This document shows positions 23,919 through 30,971 of a DNA stretch of 64,000 nucleotides, piece after piece. The translations under genes were made by a program, and so were the position numbers. Numbering within the stretch: position 1 is the stretch's first letter; the number at the start of each line of letters is the position of its first letter. This DNA comes from Bacillus sp. V2I10 (GTDB taxonomy: Bacteria > Bacillota > Bacilli > Bacillales > Bacillaceae). Where the stretch lies: the NCBI RefSeq assembly GCF_030817055.1, contig NZ_JAUSYV010000001.1, forward strand, positions 4,798,001 to 4,862,000. The letters run 5' to 3'. A model generated the notes under the pieces. The model saw only the letters and a list, made by a program, of their open reading frames with translations. It was not told where the DNA came from and ran no database searches.

Positions 23919-26257
23919 CTCTTAATTTCCTGATGTATCTCCGGTATCAGAGCGCCATCTGCCGGGGGCTCTGGATCCGCTGGCGGTTCTGTCGGTTCTG
24001 CCGGCGGTTCCGGTTCTGCCGGTTTTTCTTCGTTTTGTTTTTTCTCTTCTTCTTTTTTACGTTCTTCTTCTTTTCTGCGTTCTTCTTCTTTTTTAGCTTC
24101 TTCTTCTTCTTTTCTAGCCTGTTCTTCTTCTTTTTTAGCTTGTTCTTCTTCTTTTTTAGCTTGTTCTTCTTCTTTTTTAGCTTGTTCTTCTTTGCGTTTT
24201 TGCTCTTGTTTTTGCTCTTCTTCCTTTTGCTTAGCCGCATCGGCTTTTGCTTTTTCTTCCTGTTTTAAGCGTTCCTGTTCATCTCGTTTAGCTTTTTCAT
24301 CGGCTTCTTGTTTTCTTTTTTCTTCTTGTATCTTTTTGCTTTCTTCATTAGAAGGATCTGTTTTCTTTTTCTTTGACTTGCTTTCCGTTTCCTTGAGAGG
24401 AGGTAGATTAAAATCCTCTGGTTTTTCATTTTTAAGGGCTGCATCCATAATAACTTTAAATAATGGTGCAGCTGTCGCACTGCTTGATGTGTTCAGATAA
24501 TTGTTTTGATCTGTTTGATCGTAGCCGAGCCACATGGCTCCAACAACGTTAGGAGTATATCCGACAAACCATTGATCTTTTACTCCATCTATTCCATCAA
24601 TATCAAGCTGTGTGGAGCCGGTTTTTCCGGCCAGCTCATGTTTTTCAAGCTGTGCTTTTTTCCCTGTTCCTTCTTTTACTACCCCAAGCATCATATGGGT
24701 CATTTTTTGCGCTACTACCTTTGTTGTAACGTTTGTTTCTTTCTTTTTCCATTCTGCAATCGTATTTCCCTGAACATCTACAATTTTGGTAATGGCATGA
24801 GCCTCAACACGGGTTCCTTCGTTTGGAAAAGCAGTGTAAGCTTCTGCCATATTCAGAGGAGCCACGCCTTTATCAAGACCCCCGAGACCTAAACTTAAGT
24901 TCTGGTCATTCTCGCTAATCGGCAGGCCAAAGCGTTTAGAGGCATCAACGCCCGCTTGTACGCCAATTTCATTTAGAGCCCATACAGTCGGAACGTTGTA
25001 TGACTTAATTAGAGCTTCATACATGGTAACCTCGCCATGATAGGTTCCGTCAAAGTTTTTAGGTGAATAACCGTCTATATCAAGCGGTTCGTCTTTCAAT
25101 TTTGAATAAACGTCCATTCCGTTTTCCAAGGCAGGTGTATAAACAGCAATTGGCTTCATCGTCGAACCAGGCTGCCTTTTCAGCTGAGTTGCCCTGTTAA
25201 ACTGTCTAAATGAATGCTCCCCTCTTCCTCCAACAAGTGCCTGTACTCCTCCTGTTTTAGGGTTGACGAGAACGGCTCCGCTTTGAACGAGCTGATCACT
25301 CTGACTCTCAGGAAAATTAGCATCATTCTTATAAACCTCTTCAATAGATGATTGCATATCCTGACGCAGCTCTGTATGAATTTCAAAGCCGCCAGCTAAA
25401 ATTTCATTTTGAGTCAGGCCATATTTTTTAATGGCTTCCTCAATGACATGATCCACATAGAATGGAAAGCGTCCCTTATATTCATCCAGTTCCTTTCTTT
25501 CGAGCACGACTTTTTCATTTTTCGCTTCATTCATTTCTTCTTCCGTTATGAACTTTTCTTTTTTCATTAAACTTAAGACAACATCCCTGCGGTCTAATGA
25601 TTTCTCAAGATTTTTCACAGGAGAATAGTGCGTCGGCGCTTTAATAAGTCCTACTAAAATAGCAGATTCATTTATTGTAAGATCAGCAGCCTCTTTTCCA
25701 AAATAAACTTTAGCTGCTCTTTTCAGCCCCCATGCTCCTTCTCCGAAATAGATTTTATTGACATAGAGTTCTAAAATTTCTTCCTTTGAATATTCTTCTT
25801 CAATCTTTTTTGCAATAAAGTACTCATCGAATTTTCGTTTAAACGTTTGATCCTGAGTCAGCAGCGTATTTTTGGCAAGTTGCTGAGTGAGTGTGCTTCC
25901 TCCCTCAACTACTCCTCCGGCCGCCACATTCTTAAAGGCAGCGCGCATAATGCCGAAATAATCGATACCGCCGTGACTGTAGAAATTTTGATCTTCCGTC
26001 GCTTGAAGAGCTTCGTAGAAATACTCCGGCACATCCTGATAATCTACCCACTCATTTTTAGAGGTTGAAATTTTGCTTGCAATCTTGCCATTTTGATCAT
26101 AAATAATAGTTGGCGCATTTGCTCTTTCTTCTAATTTGCTGACATCCTGTGATGCGATGACTACATTATGTACCATAAACATAAGGATGATTGCCAGCAG
26201 CAAGAAAATAATCAGCTTCGTAAAAACACCCTTAATTGAAAATAGTGACTTGACCAT
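23900..26257 (-). CDS. Class A penicillin-binding protein with charged repeat tail
   Basis: 785 residues: one N-terminal membrane anchor (about 12-32), a GT51 transglycosylase domain (ATEDQNFYSHGGID with the catalytic Glu; EGGSTLTQQLAKN), then a transpeptidase domain with QPGSTMKP (SxxK), KSYNV (SxN) and KTGST. It polymerises and cross-links peptidoglycan outside the membrane. The sequence is nearest in my memory to PbpG/PbpF. The last ~120 residues are a low-complexity Lys/Glu tail with KKEEEQA repeats and a Pro-rich end. I start at ATG 26257 (GGGGGTT 7 nt upstream); the longer frame to 26398 is only the interspersed repeat read through. Confidence 0.92.
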   Translation of the reverse strand: MVKSLFSIKGVFTKLIIFLLLAIILMFMVHNVVIASQDVSKLEERANAPTIIYDQNGKIASKISTSKNEWVDYQDVPEYFYEALQATEDQNFYSHGGIDYFGIMRAAFKNVAAGGVVEGGSTLTQQLAKNTLLTQDQTFKRKFDEYFIAKKIEEEYSKEEILELYVNKIYFGEGAWGLKRAAKVYFGKEAADLTINESAILVGLIKAPTHYSPVKNLEKSLDRRDVVLSLMKKEKFITEEEMNEAKNEKVVLERKELDEYKGRFPFYVDHVIEEAIKKYGLTQNEILAGGFEIHTELRQDMQSSIEEVYKNDANFPESQSDQLVQSGAVLVNPKTGGVQALVGGRGEHSFRQFNRATQLKRQPGSTMKPIAVYTPALENGMDVYSKLKDEPLDIDGYSPKNFDGTYHGEVTMYEALIKSYNVPTVWALNEIGVQAGVDASKRFGLPISENDQNLSLGLGGLDKGVAPLNMAEAYTAFPNEGTRVEAHAITKIVDVQGNTIAEWKKKETNVTTKVVAQKMTHMMLGVVKEGTGKKAQLEKHELAGKTGSTQLDIDGIDGVKDQWFVGYTPNVVGAMWLGYDQTDQNNYLNTSSSATAAPLFKVIMDAALKNEKPEDFNLPPLKETESKSKKKKTDPSNEESKKIQEEKRKQEADEKAKRDEQERLKQEEKAKADAAKQKEEEQKQEQKRKEEQAKKEEEQAKKEEEQAKKEEEQARKEEEEAKKEEERRKEEERKKEEEKKQNEEKPAEPEPPAEPTEPPADPEPPADGALIPEIHQEIKRKAERD
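24119..24181. repeat. In-gene 21-bp tandem repeat of the PBP tail
   Basis: Three adjacent 21-bp units (24119-24139, 24140-24160, 24161-24181), the last two identical, encode KKEEEQA on the minus strand. Degenerate units continue on both sides (about 24056-24200). Copy number is likely to vary between strains by slippage. Confidence 0.88.
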
Positions 26258-26276
26258 GAGTAACCCCCTGAAAATA

Positions 26277-26403
26277 GAAAAGCGCAAGTGCCCGTTTAGC
26301 TCCGGCAGACAGATAAGAATCCGGCAGAAATGTCCTTGTTTGATTTTTTTGCCGGATTTGTTCTGGCCGGGGAGTTGGGTAATAGAGCTAGACATCATGC
26401 GCC
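26277..26403 (+). repeat. Interspersed structured repeat, copy 2
   Basis: GAAAAGCGCAAGTGCCCGTT to GACATCATGCGC. The central arms ATCCGGCAGAAATGTC (26319-26334) and GATTTTTTTGCCGGAT pair, with distal bases different from copy 1 yet still complementary. It lies directly upstream of the PBP ribosome site, on the opposite strand to that gene. Confidence 0.9.
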
Positions 26404-26604
26404 CAATTCTATTCTTTTATAATTTAAAAATAAATCCTTCTACTTATTACCCTAATTATCAAAGGTGTACGCCTATTTAGGAAAAAATGTGTCTGTCCGG
26501 CCCTAAATTCTTTATAAAATCTTTTTCTATATGACAATTGATTATTTTTTCAGAAAAAGGGTATTTATTTATAAACACATTTTCTCTAGAGAGGATTTGA
26601 TAAA

Positions 26605-27123
26605 ATGAATACGTTTAAACATATAGTGGTAGCTTATGATGGACAGGATGAAAATCAGGCAGCTTTAAGAACAGGAATAGATTTGAGCAAACAATTAGAA
26701 TCCAGGCTGACTGTCGTTCACGTTTACCAAGAAGAACATGCCATTCACACCAGAGGAATTCAGCCCGTTATGCCAAGTCCACCTGCCAATGGCTATTTGA
26801 CAGACAATCTGCAAAACTACCCGGTCGCGCCTGAACCGTCACATCGGCTCGATCAAACTCACACCCAGCATGATTATTTTGATAATGCAGATGAAATGGT
26901 TTCAAGAATCAGGATGAAAATGGATGAGAATCAGGCTATTGGAGAGATTGAAATCTTATCAGGTTCTCCATCAGATGCGATTCTGAATTATGCAGAAGAA
27001 AAAAATGCTGATTTAATCGTTATGGGCAGCAGAGATTCAGGCGGCCTCAAAAAATTGCTGTTTGGCGGAGTAAGCGATAAAGTGTCCCATAACTCAGCTA
27101 TTTCCGTGCTGATCGCAAAATAA
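26605..27123 (+). CDS. nhaX: NhaX-like universal stress protein
   Basis: 172 residues of the UspA family. MNTFKHIVVAYDGQDENQAALRTGIDLSKQ opens the fold, and VMGSRDSGGLKKLLFGGVSDKVSHNSAISVLIAK is the ATP-binding Gx2Gx9G(S/T) end. The insert of about 50 residues in the middle is Pro/His-rich. The symbol follows the yhe-region order, where nhaX stands near nhaC. AGAGAGGATTT precedes the ATG. It has its own terminator. Function: nucleotide-binding stress protein, not an antiporter. Confidence 0.87.
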   Translation: MNTFKHIVVAYDGQDENQAALRTGIDLSKQLESRLTVVHVYQEEHAIHTRGIQPVMPSPPANGYLTDNLQNYPVAPEPSHRLDQTHTQHDYFDNADEMVSRIRMKMDENQAIGEIEILSGSPSDAILNYAEEKNADLIVMGSRDSGGLKKLLFGGVSDKVSHNSAISVLIAK

Positions 27124-27130
27124 CTATTTT

Positions 27131-27160
27131 AAACGAATGCTCTTATGCATTCGTTTTTTT
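27131..27160 (+). terminator. Terminator of nhaX
   Basis: AAACGAATGC-tcttat-GCATTCGTTT with T-run. Confidence 0.92.
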
Positions 27161-27379
27161 GTCTTCATTAATCTTTTCAGTATCTGATGTTACAAAATCT
27201 GCAAACATTAAGTTGAATAGGAACCGCAGAACAAAATTAGAAGGTGTATGAATCGTTACCAAGGTTGTTGATATACGAGCTCAAAAAAAATAATCGCTGC
27301 AATTGACTTATTAGAAGAGCTGTATGCCCCCCTTCTCTTTTGGGTATAAATAAATTATCTATATTCAGGAGGACAGCTG

Positions 27380-27661
27380 ATGAGTAATTTAAATATTGTT
27401 TTATATGACATTCATGAATACTTTATTCTTAACCCAAATCTTCTCCGTGCGTCAATTGAAGATGCTCAGAATCTTGAATTGCTGAGCGGTAAAGTTTCTA
27501 TGACGAATAAAGCTTTGAAGCTTCATTTTAGGGATGTTCATGATGAAGAGTATCACAACACCCTAATCCCTGTGTTAAATAGTAATGGCCACAACATACA
27601 TTTCCACTATGGTGATGATCATACATTGTATATATACAAAAAAGAAGAGCAGGCTAGTTGA
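27380..27661 (+). CDS. Hypothetical protein, 93 aa
   Basis: A soluble 93-residue product (MSNLNIVLYDIHEYFILNPN onward) rich in His, Asn and Asp. I do not recognise the family. AGGAGGACAG lies 6 nt before the ATG and a strong terminator spans the stop codon, so it is a well-defined single gene. The 220 bp upstream holds no other gene. Confidence 0.75.
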   Translation: MSNLNIVLYDIHEYFILNPNLLRASIEDAQNLELLSGKVSMTNKALKLHFRDVHDEEYHNTLIPVLNSNGHNIHFHYGDDHTLYIYKKEEQAS

Positions 27662-27680
27662 CGCCTGCTCTTCTTTTTAT
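27643..27680 (+). terminator. Terminator overlapping the end of the 93-aa gene
   Basis: AGAAGAGCAGGC (27643-27654) and GCCTGCTCTTCT (27663-27674), 12-bp perfect stem, then TTTTATT. Confidence 0.93.
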
Positions 27681-27854
27681 TGTATTTCTGATTCTCCGTA
27701 AAGATAAATTCATTCGTTTTGAACTATAATGGTTCACTGCATCTTCGATCCATTAAAGTATGCTTACCTTTTATCTTCAAATCTGTCTATGCGTTTTTGT
27801 GTCTCTTTATTTAGTAGGAATATGGAAAAAAGAAAGTGTTTCTTTCAAATCGGC

Positions 27855-27938
27855 CAGTATTTGTTCGGTACTCGCAAGTAAATGTGCTATTCCGGCAAGT
27901 AAAATATCATTTTAGGTAAGTAAATGAGATTTCTCATT
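27855..27938. repeat. Degenerate 21-bp-period array C (core AAGTAAA)
   Basis: AAGTA begins at 27876, 27897 and 27918, with CAGTA at 27855: three exact 21-bp steps. The linkers include the palindromes AAAAT-atc-ATTTT and AATGAGA-tt-TCTCATT. It lies about 110 bp before nhaC. The core differs from arrays A and B. Confidence 0.68.
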
Positions 27939-28051
27939 GAAAGTTTTCCCTACTATTTTTCTCCAGTTGACATAAGTTAATAGATTGATATAATACTTTT
28001 ATGCACAAAAGCATAAAAGCGTTCAAGTATAAAAGGAAGGAATTACAAGTT

Positions 28052-29443
28052 ATGAATCATTCCAAAATCGTTCCATTTGGAACTGCAGTCATGATTTTTC
28101 TATCTATGATTGTCATCATTTTTATCAGTCTATTTTACTTAAAAACAGAACCGCACTTGCCGCTGATGCTGTGTCTCGTTTTATTAAGCGGAGTTGCCTT
28201 CATTTATAGATATTCATGGAAAGAGATTGAAGCCGGTTTAGTAAAAGGAATCCAAAATGGCGTTCAGCCAATAATTATCCTTGCCTTAATAGGGATTCTG
28301 ATCGGTGCCTGGATGTTTAGCGGCACCATTCCTACTGTGATGATATCTGCATTGAATCTCATCGATCCAGGTTCCCTGCTCATTCTTACACTTATTTGCT
28401 GTACAATTATTTCTTCTTTAGTAGGGAGCAGTTTCACAACAGTGAGTACAGTGGGGGTTGCTCTCATGGGAGTTGCGATTGCAGCTGGAGTTCCGGTCGA
28501 GTGGGCAGCAGGAGCTGTAATATGCGGGGCATGTTTTGGCGATAAGATGTCTCCGATGTCTGATACGACGAACTTTGCATCAGGTGTAGCAGCCGTCAAT
28601 ATTTTCACTCACATTCGGCATATGGCGAAAACAACCATCCCAGCCTTTTTAATTACGGCATTCCTTTTTTGGTACTTAGGGACGACTTTAACGATAAACG
28701 CTGCAACACTTGAAAATATTCAGGAGATTATCTCTGTCATGCAACAGCATGTCCAAATTAGTCTATTGACTTTAGTATCTCCCCTGATCGTAATTGCCCT
28801 TGCCATCACAAGAGTTCCCGTGATCCCCGCTCTTGCTGCAGGGATTGCGACTGCAGGAGCAACAGGAATCCTGCTTCAGGACGGCGCTTCTTTTGCTCAA
28901 TTTTTGAATGTCCTGCAAAATGGCACAGCGTTTGACATTAAACAAGAAACGGTTCAGAAAATGCTGAATCGCGGCGGACTTCAGTCCATGATGTGGTCAA
29001 TCTCATTAATCATGATCGCCTTTGCTTTAGGAGGATTAATGGATACGATGCAGCTGATTCAAACACTTTTAAAAGGACTGATTATGCGGATCAAAGAGAA
29101 AGGTCAGCTTATCCTTGCAACAGTTTCTTCTGCGATAGGGGTAAATTTAGTGACAGGCGAGCAGTACCTTTCCATTTTAATTCCCGGTCAATCGTTCAAA
29201 GATGCTTATGAAAAAATGAACATTGATAAGAAATATTTATCAAGATCTCTGGAAGATGCCGGTACACTCATCAATCCATTAATTCCATGGGGAGTAAGCG
29301 GAGCATTTTTCGCGCAAACACTTGGAGTTGATGTCATAGAGTACCTTCCATTCGCTTTCTTCCTATACTTGTCTCCAATATTGAGTATTTTATTTGGTTT
29401 TTTGCCAGGCAGAAAGAAGCCTGAGAAGCAATTAGCTGCATAA
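28052..29443 (+). CDS. nhaC: NhaC-family Na+/H+ antiporter
   Basis: 463 residues with 11-12 predicted membrane segments. Signatures include GTIPTVMISALNLIDPG, CGACFGDKMSPMSDTTNFASG, and LEDAGTLINPLIPWGVSGAFFAQTLGV, all typical of NhaC. The protein extrudes sodium in exchange for protons at the cytoplasmic membrane. I start at ATG 28052 (GGAAGG upstream); the frame opens 17 codons earlier (28001) with a charged, non-family N-terminus. It neighbours dat and nhaX as in the B. subtilis yhe region. A bidirectional terminator separates it from dat. Confidence 0.92.
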   Translation: MNHSKIVPFGTAVMIFLSMIVIIFISLFYLKTEPHLPLMLCLVLLSGVAFIYRYSWKEIEAGLVKGIQNGVQPIIILALIGILIGAWMFSGTIPTVMISALNLIDPGSLLILTLICCTIISSLVGSSFTTVSTVGVALMGVAIAAGVPVEWAAGAVICGACFGDKMSPMSDTTNFASGVAAVNIFTHIRHMAKTTIPAFLITAFLFWYLGTTLTINAATLENIQEIISVMQQHVQISLLTLVSPLIVIALAITRVPVIPALAAGIATAGATGILLQDGASFAQFLNVLQNGTAFDIKQETVQKMLNRGGLQSMMWSISLIMIAFALGGLMDTMQLIQTLLKGLIMRIKEKGQLILATVSSAIGVNLVTGEQYLSILIPGQSFKDAYEKMNIDKKYLSRSLEDAGTLINPLIPWGVSGAFFAQTLGVDVIEYLPFAFFLYLSPILSILFGFLPGRKKPEKQLAA

Positions 29444-29457
29444 GTATAATGAATGAA

Positions 29458-29488
29458 TAAAACCGCTTGAGCCTTCAAGCGGTTTTTT
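29458..29488. terminator. Bidirectional terminator between nhaC and dat
   Basis: AACCGCTTGA-gcct-TCAAGCGGTT with TTTT after it on plus and TTTTATTC on minus. Confidence 0.92.
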
Positions 29489-29506
29489 CCATTTTGGACA
29501 GGCATC

Positions 29507-30343
29507 TTATCCAATGATCATTTCTTCAAACAGCCTCTGAAGTTCTCTCGTAACAGGACCTGGCACCCCTTCCCCAACTTTCAGGGAGTTAATCTCCGTT
29601 ACAGGGATGACTTCACTGGTTGTTGATGTAATAAACGCTTCATCAAGATTTACAAGATCATCTGCTTCGATCATTTCTTCGATTAGCGTTAAACCATTTT
29701 TTTCACACAGCTCAACGACCTTCATTCGTGTGATGCCATTTAAAATCAAGTTATTAGCAGGATGAGTATAAATCACACCGTTCCTTATTCCGTAAAAATT
29801 GGATGAAGAGCCTTCTGTTATATGCTCGCCCCTGTGCAGCAGAGCCTCATATGCCCCATTTTCAAAAGCTTCCTGCTTGGCAAGGACATTCCCAAGCAAA
29901 TTCAAACTTTTAATGTCACATCGTAGCCAGCGGACATCCTCCATCAAATGCAATTTAATTCCTTTTTCCTGCTCTGCTGCAGGTTTTGAACAGGGAATTG
30001 GATAGGCCACAATTTGAGGCTTAACGTCTTGCCCGGGAAAAAGGTGCTTCCTCCCTGTTACGCCCCGTGTAATTTGCATATAGACCGCACCATTCTGCAC
30101 TTGATTTTTCCGAAGCAGCTCATTAAGCATCACCGTTAATTCCTCTGCTGTATTCTGCAGCACAATTTTAATCTCTTTTGCACTTCTTACAAATCGCTCC
30201 ATGTGCTCTTTCATCGCAAAAAATGAGCCATTATATACTCTGATAACCTCGTACACACCATCCCCGAATTGATATCCTCTATCCTCAAAATCAATAGATA
30301 CTTCGTTTTTCTGTTTAAATTCACCGTTTAAAAGTATGTACAT
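29507..30343 (-). CDS. dat: D-alanine aminotransferase
   Basis: 278 residues of the fold-type IV PLP aminotransferases. Family hallmarks: IDFEDRGYQFGDGVYEVIRVYNG near the N-terminus, DVRWLRCDIKSLNLLGNVLAKQ with the PLP lysine (K in CDIKSLNLL), TEGSSSNFYGIRNG, THPANNLILNGITR and FITSTTSEVIPV. It interconverts D-Ala and D-Glu with their 2-oxoacids for wall precursors and D-amino acid use. GGAG lies upstream of the ATG. Convergent with nhaC. Confidence 0.94.
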   Translation of the reverse strand: MYILLNGEFKQKNEVSIDFEDRGYQFGDGVYEVIRVYNGSFFAMKEHMERFVRSAKEIKIVLQNTAEELTVMLNELLRKNQVQNGAVYMQITRGVTGRKHLFPGQDVKPQIVAYPIPCSKPAAEQEKGIKLHLMEDVRWLRCDIKSLNLLGNVLAKQEAFENGAYEALLHRGEHITEGSSSNFYGIRNGVIYTHPANNLILNGITRMKVVELCEKNGLTLIEEMIEADDLVNLDEAFITSTTSEVIPVTEINSLKVGEGVPGPVTRELQRLFEEMIIG

Positions 30344-30597
30344 ATAAAAGCTCCTTTGTTTAGATTGAAGGCTGTTTCAAAAATAAATCGGATCGAATAA
30401 ATGAGATTGAATGAAAAACTTCCTCTCCCTATGTTATGATGAAACACGCTGGTCTGTAAAATGGTTTTACAATTTTATTTGAATTTTTAGCAGATTTAAG
30501 TTGAAATTTCTTTTCCTGTCCATTATTATGAAATTAGCCAGAAACACAACATATTGATATTTAATTAAAACTACAATACTACATATTGAAAAACAAC

Positions 30598-30765
30598 AGC
30601 AAGTAAAGGTGCCAATTTATTGGCTTAAAAGGGAATCCGGTGCAAATCCGGAACTGTCCCCGCAACTGTAAGTGTGACGAACTGAGATTACCACTGTACG
30701 AGATTGAAGTATGGGAAGGACTCAGCACAGAATGATCACAAGTCAGGAGACCTGCCATTTGATTG
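30598..30765 (+). promoter_or_regulatory. Cobalamin (B12) riboswitch
   Basis: The order of motifs fits the AdoCbl riboswitch: AGGTGCC at 30607, GGGAATCCGGTGCAAATCCG near 30639, GGAACTGTCCCCGCAACTGT (30651-30670), and the B12-box-like AAGTCAGGAGACCTGCC (30741-30757). It precedes a terminator and the class I ribonucleotide reductase genes on the same strand. High B12 is expected to favour termination. Confidence 0.95.
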
Positions 30766-30852
30766 CTAGATAGTTTCGAATTCTTCGGGGACTGAGGAGA
30801 TGAAACGATGGTTAATAACAGGACTGCTTGCACCCTTTTATTCTATCGTTTG

Positions 30853-30886
30853 ATCCGCTCATGATCCTATGAGCGGATTTTTTTTA
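30853..30886 (+). terminator. Riboswitch-controlled terminator
   Basis: ATCCGCTCAT (30853-30862) and ATGAGCGGAT (30869-30878) followed by TTTTTTTT. Upstream GAAACGAT (30802) can pair with ATCGTTTGATC (30845), a candidate alternative stem involving the 5' arm. Confidence 0.9.
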
Positions 30887-30896
30887 GACATAAAAA

Positions 30897-30947
30897 TTCA
30901 GCTCCCCGTTCAGAACCAGGAGCTGACAAGGGCGCTTGCGCTTCTTT
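30897..30947 (-). repeat. Interspersed structured repeat, miniature copy 5
   Basis: Read on the minus strand it has the repeat start (AAGAAGCGCAAGCGCCC) and the AGCTCC/GGAGCT ends, with the central hairpin region missing. It lies in the nrdA leader between the riboswitch terminator and the ribosome site. Its own arms TCAGCTCC/GGAGCTGA form a hairpin. Confidence 0.6.
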
Positions 30948-30971
30948 ATTATTTTTTTAGGAGGATGTCAA

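Noticed and set aside
23933..24268. Plus-strand ORF rich in Phe (111 aa)
   Set aside because: It is the antisense reading of the Lys/Glu tail of the PBP; poly-Phe composition and no ribosome site.
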